From NCBI RefSeq assembly GCF_000499845.2, contig NC_023755.2, positions 6,082,847 to 6,146,846 on the forward strand: DNA of 64,000 bases. The letters run 5' to 3'. Below are positions 47,961 to 60,587 of the stretch, in pieces. Under the pieces are notes generated by a model. It was not told the DNA's origin, did no database searches, and was given only the letters and a program-made list of their open reading frames with translations. Position 1 is the stretch's first letter. Each line of letters starts with the position of its first letter. Origin of the DNA: Phaseolus vulgaris (lineage: Eukaryota; Streptophyta; Magnoliopsida; Fabales; Fabaceae). The translations under genes were made by a program, and so were the position numbers.

Positions 47961-48360
47961 ACATTGTAAATTATTTAGTCTCTGATGTTTTACCTCCTCA
48001 TGCATCTAAAGCCCAACTAGATAAATTGAAATTTGATTCTAAATAATATGTTTGGGATGATCCTTACATATGAAAATTTTGCAATGATAAAAATACTAGA
48101 AGACGTGTGCCTAACCATGAGTTTCTGGAATTTTTACATTGTTGTCATGACACATTGGTAGGAGACCATTCTAGACCTCAAAGAACAACAAAGAGAGTGT
48201 TAGACAGTTGATTTTTCTGGCCCACAATCTTCATAAATGCATATAGGTTTGTGATTAAGTGTGAGAAATTCAAGAGAGAAGACGATACAATCACGAGGAG
48301 GAATGAGATGCCACAACAACCTATAATTTTCCGTGAGATATTTGATGTTTAAAGCATTAG
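47961..48360 (+). pseudogene. Gypsy integrase, zinc-binding region
   Basis: SDVLPPHASKAQLDKLKFDS, then YVWDDPYI, RRVPNHEFLEFLHCCHD and VGDHSRPQRT, FWPTIF and FVIKCEKFKRE give the H-H-C-C zinc domain of Gypsy integrase with the second CC pair altered. It ends at EIFDV with a stop. The catalytic DDE core is missing. Confidence 0.75.
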
Positions 48361-50176
48361 ATAGTCTTATTTTATACAAAGTAAACAATTTTGTAGATTA
48401 GACGATAACTGTCTAGTGAGTTATTTTTGTTTACATAACATGTATTTTCACATAGATTTTTTCAGAATATGACTTTTCTTTATTTTTATCTTAGATATGT
48501 TGTTTTTACGTTCTAGTTTTTTCTATTTTGATAATTGTTTTCATTAGACGATCACCATTTACTATTTTTGTCTAAGTTTTTAAAAAAATGTTTTTCATTG
48601 TTGAGTTGTTTTTAACTAAATGTGACTTTTGTTCTCATTAGTCTTAGTTTAGAGTTCATACATAGTATATGAAGTTTATCATGAAAAGTTAGAGTTTAGA
48701 TCAGATTTGGTAGAATTAACTTTTGTGAGATTCGAGCTTGTTTCTTTCTTGTGTAATTTACTTATGTTTACAAACATTCCAGAACTTGCATTGACTATTC
48801 TAAAATTATTTATTTTATATGCACTCTTGAGATGATTTAGGCCATTTTTTATTTTTTTCTACTTAGCCAAATTGTCTTACCTACTTTGTACACCCATTTG
48901 ACTCTTATAACCTTTTCTTTGATGATTTTTATCTCATTACAATCCTTGAAACTTGGAAAAACCATGATAATCCTGATTTGGAGTTTTGAGTAACTAAGGA
49001 ATTGTCTTGGAAATTGGGTAAAAAGATAAGTTTGAGGTGTTACTTTGAGCTTATTGAGATAAATATGGAAATATGCTGAAATGAAAGATTAGTTTGGAAA
49101 GTAGTTTGGAAAAGATCAAAATCTGAGCAATTGTGGTCTGAAAAGGACATAAAAAGATAGGAAAAATATAAGAAAAATAAGGAAAATAGAAGAAGTGAAG
49201 GTGAAATAAGAGAATTTCGGTCTTTGAACAAAAGAGGTAGCCTTTTTCTTATTCTTCCAGATCACCATTTTTTCTCAATTCTTTAAGGTATTAAAAACCT
49301 TGAATCCTTTCAATTATCCTAACCTCATCATGGCTACATTACAAGCTATGATAAAGAACTTTTGATCTTAAGTTGCATGTTTCAAGTAATGGAAATTAGA
49401 GGCTTTGCAAGCCTATGTCAATGTTTATTTTCATAAAGTGTTGAGCATAAACAGAGAACTTAAACACTTGAGAGAATGAGTGAAACACTTCCTCCTTAAA
49501 AGCTGGTCATTTTTTTATGCATTGTCTTATTTGATTGAAATTCTACTTAGCTTTGATATTTGAAATTTTTCTTGACTAGTTTAAGCCTTGGAAACTTTGA
49601 TTGATGAAATGTTTTTTCTCATAATTTTTATAGTTGTCATAGTTTTCACAGTTTTTATAGTTTTAGTTTTTTATTTTTTTTATAAAAATTGTTTAATTTT
49701 CTTTTCTTGTTTTTGCTCAGGAGTGCAAAAGGCCTAAATGTGAGGGTGTGACAACTCTCATTTTCTTTATGTTTTTCTAAACTAATTGTATCTCCTAGAA
49801 TTTTCTTTTATTTTTATTTCTGGTTTTTAGCATAGATTTGCATTTTCTGTAGAAAATTAGAGTTGTGATAAATCTAGTGTAAAAACTATATTTTTCAACC
49901 CAAAATGTTGCATAGACCGTCTAATTCATTGTTTAAGATTTTTGTAGAATATTTGCAAGCTGATCTTTGACCTATGAAACTTTAATAAAGATATTTGGGT
50001 CATGAAGATTAGAAAGAGTTGCTTGAAGGATTAAAACCATCAAATCTACTTATAGAAAACATTAGAGGGTCAAAGAGTGCTAGTATAGGATAATGTTATA
50101 TTAGTTTTAATGGGCCCAATTTCTCTTTTAGCTAAAATCCATCCATTTGTACTGATTCAAAACTCCATAAATAAAA
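48361..50176. other. AT-rich sequence, probably the 3' remainder of the Gypsy element
   Basis: No gene. The wording ctcaggagtgcaaaaggcc...tgtgagggtgtgaca at 49715-49755 is typical of the internal 3' end of plant Gypsy elements. No LTR pair could be found. Confidence 0.35.
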
Positions 50177-50447
50177 GGCAAATGCTTCATACACCCGATC
50201 ATTTTTAACCTGCATCCAACATATTTTTTTATTTTCCAAAAATGTCCTTAATTCCGGAAATAAAAATTCAGAATTAAAAATAATATATTCTGGAAAAATA
50301 AATCCAGAAGTGATTATTGAGTTTCGGAAATAAAAATCCGAAAACAAAAATTAAAATACCAGAACACATATTTTGGAAAAAAATTTAAGGACAGTTTCGT
50401 CTTTTCTGCTGGAATGAGTTCAGTAATATGGTGCAGAAGCAATTGCC
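50177..50447. mobile_element. MITE-like element, 271 bp
   Basis: Left end ggcaaatgcttcatacaccc is mirrored by gtgcagaagcaattgcc at the right. The interior consists of tccgga/tccaga-type words in both orientations, similar to 1-180. Confidence 0.6.
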
Positions 50448-51289
50448 TAAGTAAAAAATAGATGAAGAGAAACACACCCTTTTCAGTATTTAGTAATTAG
50501 ACAACTTCGCTTTTACATTTCAAATTTTACTATTGTTAGTTTTCTATATTTTCAATTTATAGTTTTGTCTATTCAAATTCTTTGTTTTATCTTCTTCTTC
50601 CTCTCTTGCGTTTTCTTTTTCTCTTTACACTTTACTTTCCTTATTGCTTTACATTCCACCAATTTAACTTTGAAAGTTGTTTGAATTAAGAAAATGGTAT
50701 CAGTGAATGCAAAATCATGTTAGAAGATGTTTTGTTCAAGCTATATTCTTTATCAAAATAACTTTAAAATTTTGTTTTCAAATGAAAAACATTTTCCTTT
50801 CAACATACAAACAAATTGGTTATTTTTTCTTTATTAATAAGAAATCCAAATTTAGACTTCTTTTATTCGAAGCTGAAGATAATCTATCTTAGTTTCGATA
50901 CATTTCATATATTAGTATAAACCACTCACTCTTATCAAGGACTACAAATCATTTACAATTCATTTCGGTGTACAAAATGGAAACCTAACCAACTAAAATA
51001 ACATTTAGAAACAACTACTAAACCTTCTAATAGACGATGGCTACAACAACATCTACATCATTATCTACAATATTACGTATGATAAATTTGTTAGTTTGCA
51101 AAATTCTACCCAAAAGTACCAAAAATGATTCTTAATTGATTTTTTTTTATCCGGTGCATAGAAATTAAACTTTTACCAGTAACAATGTGTTAAAGAAATA
51201 GCTGAGAAAACTGAAAAGAAAGTAGAACAAAGGGAGAACTATTCAACAAATAAATAAATAAATAAACATGCATCTAACTAAAAAATAAC
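50448..51289 (-). other. Downstream region of HEMK, no gene
   Basis: AT-rich; on minus it lies 3' of the methyltransferase stop codon, so its right part must hold the 3' UTR. A (taaa)n run at 51249-51264 lies about 30 bp past the stop. Confidence 0.4.
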
Positions 51290-54200
51290 TTATTGATGGA
51301 ATCCAATAACAAATCTTTGAATACCAGCAAAATCAGCACGTATTTCTAAGTTGCAGAAGCTTCTTCCACTTCTGCTTTTTATGTAATCAACAAGAGCACA
51401 GCATTGCTGCTCACCATTTGTCTATTAAGAACAAAATTAAGAAAGAAACATTCAGAAGCAAAATAAGTGATTGACGTAGCATAAAACATGCTTAAGTTGA
51501 AAAATTAAATATTTTTGCTTTCTGGGCTACTTTGTCTCATGAAATATCTTGTGTCTTCATTAGCACAATATCATCCACTTTTGGATTTGGATTCTATAAA
51601 CTAACTGTTAAAATATGTAAGTCCCAGATTACTTGCAACTCCCACTATCTTAGCAACCACAATTAGTTTAAAATCATATTTAGTTTCGAATTGAGGGACA
51701 AAGCTTTGATCAAGTTCCTTATATTCTTGCTATTAAGTTTTCAAAATGACAAAATGAACGAGGATAGTTTTTTAAATTTCATTACATATTTATAGTACAG
51801 ACTATTTAATGTCGGAGACAATTCACGTGCCATTGTTTGATTTGAGAATTTGATAGAAAAGATACAAGGAACTTGGTCGAAATTTCATGATATTACAAAA
51901 CTTAAAAATGTTCACGGGTTTCAGCATTGTCTACATATAACCCGTGAACAAAATCTTGATTTAAGTTGGGAGTCATTTTCCACATCTTTAATCATAAGAT
52001 TTTGTCGTACACCTAGTGCTGAAATAATGAAGAATGAAAGAAGCAGTGGGATACTGATTTGCAAATCACACCAACTGGAAACACAAAACTAAGAAGATAC
52101 AAAGCAAAATAGAACCAATTAATGGTACTGTGTGTTAAGCAAAATAATCATTAAGTTGCTTCTTTATCACTCCACGCAACATGCACGATTTTACCCTTAT
52201 ATAGGAAATGATTACATTTAGTTAAAAGTATACAATGACAACTACCATAAGAGAACTTATACAAGAGACTATTAATTGAGTCATCAACTATTAGACACCT
52301 TGACTAGTGAAAATGTCCACAACCATGAGACTCTACATGCTACAAATAGTTCACTGCACTAAAATCTACAAACTCCTTCTTAGATTGCAACTACTTTCTT
52401 CTTGAATTACTACCAACAAGCAATGAATAAACTTGTTCTTGGAAATGAGCTTCGTGAAGACACATATGATTTTGGTGTGTTTTAACATATTATCTAGTGT
52501 GAAACAAATATAAAAGTCTTGGGTAAATATATTGACATATTTCATTCTTAGTATAATAAGAAAAAAGAATAATTTTAGTACAATAACTTAAATTCTGTTA
52601 ATTTTGTTTGAACTCCGTAGCTAAGGTAATTGAGCACATGTATAGTCTTTAATAATTGTCACATGTTTTTATTAAAAAGAAAATTAACAATAATATGCAA
52701 TTAAGCTTGAAGAGAACCTTTTACCCTTTGCTTTTTACTTTGTGAATTTAAAATCCTTAGCGGTTTTCTTCAAGGTTAATTGCATATTAACATTAATTTT
52801 TCCTTAGCAAACACACGTGATAATTACTAAAAACCAAACACGTGCTCAATTACAACAACCATTAATGGAGTTCAAACAAAACTAACAAAATTAAAGTTTT
52901 TGTAATAAAATTGTTTTTTTTTTCTTATTGTACTAAAAACAAAACATATCAATGTTTGTTGTATTGAACCAACTATTTACCCATAAGTATTTAAGACTAA
53001 AAGTATTAGATGAAGCCTGATTGAAGATCTAGACCAAACCGACACAAAGCACTAAACACATGTAGATACTGAGTGCACAAAACAAGACGTATACAAAGGC
53101 GAGACACATTCTATATGATGCCATAAAATAACAAGACACTACTCAAGAAACTAGAAGATGATAGTTAAAGAAGTCATTGCTTAACCGCCTAAACCCACAT
53201 TCTTTAGGTGGTTTCTAGATCGAGTAGCCTCCCATATATCTCCCCTCCCCTACGCACCTTAAAAACACTACCCTTAAAGTCATCTTATCAACCCTTTTCT
53301 AAATCCATCACCAGTCTATCTACCTAAGATTGGGGCAACGTGTGCCAAAATGGACACTTCACAAGGCCCCTCTCTGAAACCAATGCTCGTTTATACCATT
53401 AACTCGCCCTTTATCAGAACTCCCAACTAACCTAGATGACCGAGGTCAACCACTACCCAACATTGGTGTTGGTCATTTTGATTAATGTTAACAAAGGTGT
53501 TCACAAAGGGTTTATACATTATTGATCATTCAAGGATACCAACTTTGATGACCCTAATGCTTTCTATTAGTGGTCTGAAGCATCCCATATTCACTCTTAT
53601 AAAGTATCATGTGCCTACTGACATAACCATCTCTAGATACTACAAGATACAAGATCTCTCGCCAGTCTCTTAATCCCTCGCCTTAATGAGTAGGTTGAGT
53701 TTGCTCGTGACAAGAAACTTGAAGTTGCACACAAGCAAGCTTAACAAGATGTGCTCCTTGAAGCTACATGACATCAAGCAAAGGTTGAAATTCAAGCTAA
53801 AGCAGAGATATAAGTTTTGGCCAAGGCTAAGACCGAAGTTGATACAAAGGTTAAACATGATATTGAAGCTCATTTGATGTAGTCCAAGCTCTTGGTTGGA
53901 GGAATGAATGGAGATGCAGCGGAATTGAGTGAAGAGGATGGCACCGAACGGATGAGAGGTGCTAGGGCTTGTGAGGTTTGATGGTGCAATGAAGGGGAAC
54001 ACACAGAAGAACGACACAAAACGATATACGAGATTACCAAGTGAAAGAAAAGTTGTGTGAAAAAGATACTTGTGCATTTTGTGAGTTGGGTTGTGTGCTT
54101 AACCATTGTAATTCCTTCACTCTGTGAAGTATACCCAATGACCTTTCATTGTTCTCACTGTAGAGAGCGCTCTCTCATATCTTGAAAGGTCTTGATCCCA

Positions 54201-57200
54201 GGGGGAGATTGGGACCAGTTTTCCTGGAGTGGTGTTGAATACTCATTCCTGGAGAGGTGTTAAAACGCATATGCCTAGAGAGGTGTTGAATATTGTTCTT
54301 GGAGAGGTGTTAAAACTTGTTGTACTTGGAGAGGTGTAAGAATATTTGTCCTAGAAAGGTGTTAAAACTCGTGTAGTGAAAAGCTCTCAAGTGGTTTGCT
54401 TAAAGGGATTGGACGTAGCAGAAGTTGTCGGGTGAACCATTATAAATCTTGTGCCTACTTCTCTCTAACTTTGACTTGTTAGACATTGTATTTGCTTTGT
54501 TTCCAGGTATGCGAGATGAGTTCAGGCTCCATTCAACCACCCCACCCTTCTGGAGTCAATTGTCCAAGACAAGATGTAAGACGAAGAAATAGACAAAGTC
54601 TTACACTTGGACATTATCAAGGCATATTGATTAAATGCGAAGATTGTTTGCATCTCAAAGAAGATTCTGACACAAGTGACTATCTTAGTTAGTATGTTAA
54701 ATTTGGTGTTGTCGAAACAACAGAGAAGATTCAGTGAAAAGGTTGTCCTTCACACAACACTTTGAGTAAAGGTGTCAATAAAAGTCCAACATGTTCAAAA
54801 AAGACTCACACAAGGACAACTAAAAGCACACAAGTTACTACGATCTGATTTAGTATGTTTATAAAAGGAAGTCTCCTCATGCAGAAAAAGCTAATGAATG
54901 AATGATAAAATAATCCTACGTATAAAAAAGTGAACATACATGTAAACACTACATGCAATAGAAATTCTCATGCTTTGAAGTATTGACATAAATAGCACAT
55001 CTGCTATACGATTAAGAGAGTGCTCACATTATGAAGTTAGCCCTACAACAAGGAGTTATTACTCATACATCCTCTTATTGAGAGTTTTTCTTGTATTTTT
55101 TCAAACATCTCTTGTAGTATAGCCATGGGTTGTTTTTCAGGGGAAGTGAGACTTTGTGTTTTCATGCTTAATCTCAGAAGATTAGTTGATAGTTAAAAAG
55201 TGACTTTATCTACTTGTTGTAAGTTAGAAGTAACGGTGACAATACTTGTAATCAAGTTTTTATTAGTAAATCCTTTACAATTGACATAGGAGATATTACT
55301 CAAGTTATCTACTTTTAGCCATTGTTCAAGCATTTGCAAAAAATATTGTGAACTTATTTTTAAAACTATCAAATGACCCCCTACTAGCATGTAATGGGCT
55401 ACTTTGTGAAAAAGTCTTCCAAAATGTTTTATCAACTCTATTCAACCCACTTCTTTCGAGAGCTAATCTTTCCTTCTAGAAAGAGTCATTTCCTATAAAA
55501 ATGTTGCCACCATCTAACTCATCACATTTGGGAAAAGTCACTTCAAGGACTCATGAAAGGAGCAAACAGAATTGAGCACTCACCTATTAGATGATTGGTT
55601 CCTTGAGATGATTGTCATAACAAGATCATCATTAGACAAATCTACTTTTTGAACTATAGTTGTCATTTGATCTTGATTCCCCAATATTGAACAACCCTCC
55701 TCCAATGTCCCATTGTTTGCAACATCTGCAAATGTCTTTAGGATCAACCATCATCTTCCTCAACTTCTTCATGTTCTTAAAGATAACCATTCTAGAAGAT
55801 GATGCCTCCATCTTCTTGCAAGAACTTATCACAAATGCAAAACAAGAGCAAAACTTGCTTTGATACCAATTTGTTGTGCACCTAGTGTCGAAATGATCCC
55901 AAAGAACAATGAAATGATGCAATATTGATGATTAATCACACCAAAAGGAAACGCAAGACAAATAATAACACACAAAGTAAGATAGAACTAAATAATAATC
56001 ATGTGTATTAAGCAAAATAATCATTGAGTTTCTCCTTTACCACTTCACGCCACATGCCCAGTTTTACTTTTATATAGGGCTACAAAACGGTTACATGTTA
56101 ACTAAAAGTACATAACTACAACTAACTAGCCTAACAAAACGTATACAAAAAAGACTATTAGTTCACCAGACGATGTAACATTGAGTCATTAGATGACCTA
56201 TTATTAGATGACGTTTATAATTGTTAGATCCTCAACTAGTAAAGGATGTCTACAACTATCAAATGTTACATCCTAGAAATAGTTCAATACACCAAGATCT
56301 ACATATGTGACGATGGCTATGGTAGCCACCCCTTTGAAAGGTTGACTACCTTGAAAATAAATTTGCAAACTAAGACGAAAAGCTACATCAAAGAAGTGGA
56401 TATGCTAACAATGAAATACGAGATGGGTATGAAAAGGACAAGATCAATGCCCTAATATTTGGTAAAACAATATAGAGTGACAATAGTTGACAATGTGTCA
56501 AAAGAAGGTGGTGACAAGACTTGTTCTTTGCAAGAAAGAAGAAAGACAACCAAGACCTTCCTTGAGCAAGAAAGACAAGCGAGACTTGTTCTTAGGTTGA
56601 TTCTTCTTTTCTTTCTCTTTTCAATTCTTGGTTCCAATGAGTGCATGATTGACAAAAGAAAATGAGCAAGAACATATCATTCCTACAGGAATTACAAGAA
56701 GCATCAAAAGGCAAGTTGTTCCTACTTAACAAAGGAGTCATTCTTCATTTTTCTTTTGTATTCTTTGGACTTTTTAGTTTTTAGGATGTAATTCATGTAT
56801 TGTATTGTGTAATCGGTAATATTTAGATTAGGCTTAGTTGGACTTTCTCGAGTTCAAGAAGACATCACAAGAGGCAGCCAACAATAAGGCAAGGGAGTGC
56901 AAGAAGAAAAGAAGACAAAGCCTTGTTGGAGCCAAAATTGAAGCCCAACTAAAGCTTCTAATTCTTAGACAAGGAGTAGTTTTGGAAAGGCAAAGAAAGC
57001 ATGATCCTATTATGATGGCAAGAAAAGCATGGGAAACAAGTCCTTGAAATTTGGCCACCTAAAGATCATTTTGGATTTATTTTGAAATATGAATTTCAAT
57101 TTTGCCTCCTTTTTTTTTTTTAATTTTCGACCACAATTAGCAGGGTTCTAGATCTATCATTTATATTTCATTTAGGCTCATTTGAAAGCATTTTGGAGTA

Positions 57201-59586
57201 AGAATTTTGGAGGGTATAAATAGTCATCTCCATAACCTGTATTCCAACTTTGGTCATGTATGAGATATTGAATTTGTGAGACACTTGTGAGAGTGCTCTT
57301 GTACTTTGAATCTTATCTTGAGCTTCTAAAAGTCAAGGTATGGAGCTTATCATGAAGATGAAGAACTCTCTTCTATCTTCAAGTGGCACTCAACTCTTCT
57401 CCATCTCATAAGTCTTCTCCACCTTTCACCTTTCTAAATTGTTGTTTGTCGAATTTTTCTTCTTGTTCTTGTTTCTATTATTCCACCAATAGTATATCTT
57501 AACCTATTATGTCATTGTCTTTTGTTAATTGTTTTTCAATTGATATAATGTGTTTGTCTTGAAATCCTATAGTGAATAGAATCATTTATTCAAACTTCTT
57601 TTGGCATCTAATTGCACAAAAAGAAGTAAAGATGAGATTCATACTTACTACCTAGATTCACTTACTTCACGAGACTATAAGCTTTCAATACATGTTCGAT
57701 CCTTATCTTTAATAAAATCCCAAATGCAAGATTTACATTAGAATTAAGGCAACACAGACACAAGCACGCATACTGGAGACTAGCCAAAATATAAATTAAA
57801 AAGGAATAAGAATACACATAATAATTTAACTAAAAATAACAAAAGAAAGGAAAGCCCATTATCCAATTTATGCATTGGCCTCGTTGAGAAATTTACTTGA
57901 ATTCTAGTAAAGTGATATTAAAAATAACTTAATAAAAAATGACTTGTTTTCAAGAATTACATATATGACTGGAACCTTTCTACAAAGGGGATTGCTTATA
58001 AAATCAATTCCAAAGTTTCCAACTTCAAATAGATGTGCCAAACGGACAAACTTATTCTGAATCAAAATGCCCCCTCCTCAAGAGGATCACTCACTTGCAA
58101 TCCAATTAAGCTACGTGGTATCGATTATATTATTTATATGAGTAACATAGAAAACAGACGCACAATAAGAAACAGACATTTGGTAGAAATTTGTAGAAAG
58201 AAGAAGATCCATACCTCAAAAGCAAAAAATCCACCAGGTTTCAACATTAAAGCAGCCCCAACACAAAGATGATGAAGAGCATCCATTCCTTCAATGCCTC
58301 CATCTAATGCTAATCTCGGTTCATGTCTACCAACTTCAGCTTGTAGACCAGATATGTCTTCACTTGGTATATAAGGTGGGTTACTCACTAGACCAGCTAG
58401 CTTTCCTTCCATATCTTTCAATGGTTCAAACCAGGATCCTTCCCTTAAGTCAATTTTGTCCTGCAAAGGACAACAAAGTAGTTCAAATTTGAATCATAAA
58501 AATCATAACTGGAAGTGATAAGAGTATTAAAAAAATATATTTTAAACGGGACAAGATGATAAACAACAAAATTGGAGCTTCTAAACATGGAATCAAACAT
58601 AGCCTAAAACGGTGACTTTCTTTAGTCTTTCAACTCTCTGCTTTTACTTGAAAACAAAACAAACACACAGACCATCACGCAAGATACATGGAATGAAAGG
58701 AATATGAAAAATGAAAATAAAAAATATTGGCAAAAAGTCACATCGAAGGTGGAAATATGTCCTCCAAATTTTCAGCAATTTCATATAAAACCAACGGAGT
58801 CTGTGTAAACCATGGTGAAAAAAAGGCCAAGAGGAATTGACATCATGGAGATTGAAAAAGGTTAGAATCTCTAACCTGTAAGCAATACCTCTGCACATTG
58901 TAAGTTGCAACGGCAACAGCCACAGGGCTTAAATCTGTGGCAATAACTCTCCCTCCTTCACTCCCCAAAACCCCACAAATACCAATAGCAAGGGCACCAC
59001 TTCCAGTCCCCAAATCAGCCCAAACCCCACTCCTCAAATCCTCATTCTCTGACACCACATCTGACACAAAATCAACGACAAGTTCTGTCTCAGGTCTTGG
59101 AATCAAGACCCCTTCCTGGACACTCAATACCAAGTCCCGCCAATGCTCACACCCAACCACATACTGAAAGGGTCTCCTCTCTTGGACCCTTTGCGTCCAC
59201 AAACAGTAAAGCTCCTCTATGTCAATCCTCATTTTCACCCTATCATCATCCTCCATACCCAGTGAGTGGTCTTCAACAGCATCCTCCATGAGCCACTTGA
59301 GCTCCCTGCAGAGCATGTTTGAGTCTGCCCCATTATCTGACTGCACAAAAGTTGACCCAATTGAAAGGGAAACACCTTTGGCCCAATCGTGCCATTTCTT
59401 GAGGTCACACAACTTGGTTGAGTAAATGGGTGGTCTCAAAAAGAGGGGAACTTGAGGTTTCACACAAGTGGGGGAAGATGACAGCGCTGAAGAGCAAAAG
59501 GGTCTACCCAGAATGCCAAAAGAAGAACAATTAAGGAGTTTGGGGAAGCTATGAGGACGATATACACTGCTTAATGTTAGCTTCAT
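51290..59586 (-). CDS. HEMK: Release factor glutamine methyltransferase, PrmC/HemK type, organellar
   Basis: Methylates the glutamine of the GGQ motif of organellar release factors. Three exons on minus: 59586-58876 (237 codons), 58460-58215 (82), 51421-51290 (43 plus stop), all phase 0 with GT-AG borders; 362 aa. Residues 1 to about 50 are Ser/Arg/Pro-rich, consistent with an organelle transit peptide. Motifs are QYVVG (141-145), LIPRPETE (161-168), SAM-binding DLGTGSG (191-197), ATDLS (216-220), catalytic NPPY (264-267) and the C-terminal DFAGIQRFVIGF. The last exon starts TNGEQQC and continues FFAFE smoothly. Intron 1 is 415 bp; intron 2 is about 6.8 kb and repeat-filled. The terminal exon is assigned from family similarity, so a transcript should confirm it. 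Confidence 0.9.
52527..52956. mobile_element. Hairpin MITE inside the HEMK intron
   Basis: The two halves are imperfect inverse copies. gttaattttgtttgaactcc (left) faces ggagttcaaacaaaactaac (right), cacatgt...attgagca faces tgctcaatta, and aagcttgaagagaacc faces ggttttcttcaagg. Such a full-length fold-back is typical of MITEs. Confidence 0.65.
54223..54376 (+). repeat. Minisatellite, six units of about 25 bp
   Basis: cctggagtggtgttgaat, cctggagaggtgttaaaac and variants recur six times, alternating a gttgaat and a gttaaaac ending in the first four units. Preceded by gggggagattggga, a PPT-like sequence. Confidence 0.8.
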
Positions 59587-60587
59587 TTCAAGAGAACAAA
59601 AATGAAGAAACTTTTGTGTTACTCTACTGCATCATCAGTTATCAACTTCAGCACTTCCATAACCTAACAAAGGAAAAAAACTGAGTAAGGGTTAACGAAA
59701 AATTCAAGTTATTTTTCTTGGTATGATTCAAGTTTAGAGTTACCCCCACCTTGTTTTTCACTTGAAATTAAAATCCCCCAACAAATTTCTATTTTTTTAA
59801 TTTAAATAAAATTTTAAAAAAATGTTTGAAATTACAAAATAAATATGTAAAATATTTTAAATAAACATAAATAATTGAAGTAAAACATATGAATTTAAAA
59901 TACATTAATTTGATAGTGTAAGTAACGAGATTAAAGAAATGACATCAATATTTAAAAAAAACGAGAATAAAAAAGAAATGTAATATAATGTTATTTAATT
60001 ATTTGATATTCTCATTTCCGCTTCTTAATTTTCTTGTAAAAGCTTAAAATGTTAAAGTACAAAATTTAAAACATGTTCATGGTCAAAGTTTTAAGTATTT
60101 CTATCTACAAAGTTTGGTATGGCAACAATTTGACATATTCTTTTATCACTAATCATTTTTTTTGTCATAATATACTTTCTTATCCACCACAGAAGAGGGT
60201 AGGGTTTATAAATTTACAAAATTTGGATCAAGTTTAGTTATTGTTCTATTATTATCTTAATTAGAATTGAAACTTTACAATAATATTTTATATAATAAAG
60301 ATTTGCGTCAACAGATTATAAAACTATTTGACTAAAATCAGCACAAACAATACCTTTATAGAATGTACTTAACTTAAGAGATTCTAAGCTGCTTGGTTAA
60401 AAGATTGAGCTACAAGAAAATGAAACTACATTTTGGATGATTGAACAAAGGAAAATGCTCTCATCAACTCTACCAAATCTACACTGTTCATTTGCTCATA
60501 TGTTACTAGAAACAATTTATTTTAATTTCAAAAACAGTAAATGATAACGAGAAACACCAAGGTAACCATGAGATTGGAAAAAACTTC
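59587..60587. other. Intergenic region between HEMK and the receptor-kinase relic
   Basis: Holds the HEMK 5' leader (minus) in its first 100 bp, then AT-rich sequence without recognisable features. Confidence 0.4.

Larger units (their letters stand above)
37861..48360 (+). mobile_element. Gypsy (Athila-like) retrotransposon relic with nested insertions
   Basis: Pieces of one plus-strand Gypsy coding region appear in the right order: gag (37870-38600), protease to RT (40505-41948), RT end and RNase H (46193-46992), integrase (47961-48360). They are separated by a Gypsy 3' end (about 38600-39395), a solo LTR (39403-40498), a non-autonomous LTR element (about 41965-46192) and a repeat (46998-47960). 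The order RT-RNase H-integrase is Gypsy-type. All pieces contain stops. The clade assignment is tentative. Confidence 0.75.
52003..56308 (-). mobile_element. Degenerate LTR element inside the HEMK intron
   Basis: 52003-52372 and 55872-56308 are diverged direct repeats starting TGT(C/T)GT(A/G)CACCTAGTG. Next to the right copy, the minus strand reads TTGGTATCAAAGC (55857-55869), a primer-binding site for initiator tRNA-Met, so the element points left. A short gag-like start follows on minus at about 55815-55640. The rest of the interior is scrambled and includes other repeats. Outer borders are approximate. Confidence 0.6.
51422..58214 (-). other. Intron 2 of HEMK, about 6.8 kb, repeat-filled
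   Basis: Contains a small hairpin (arms 51910-51920 and 51939-51949), an LTR pair (52003-52372 and 55872-56308), a hairpin MITE (52527-52956), a minisatellite (54223-54376), LTR-like sequences (54400-54510 and about 57200-57430, the latter with a gtataaatag TATA region), and AT-rich filler. No intact foreign gene was recognised. Confidence 0.8.

Noticed and set aside
53670..54106. Two overlapping minus-strand frames of 78-135 codons
   Set aside because: Within the HEMK intron, no recognisable domain, overlapped by degenerate gag-like words on plus.
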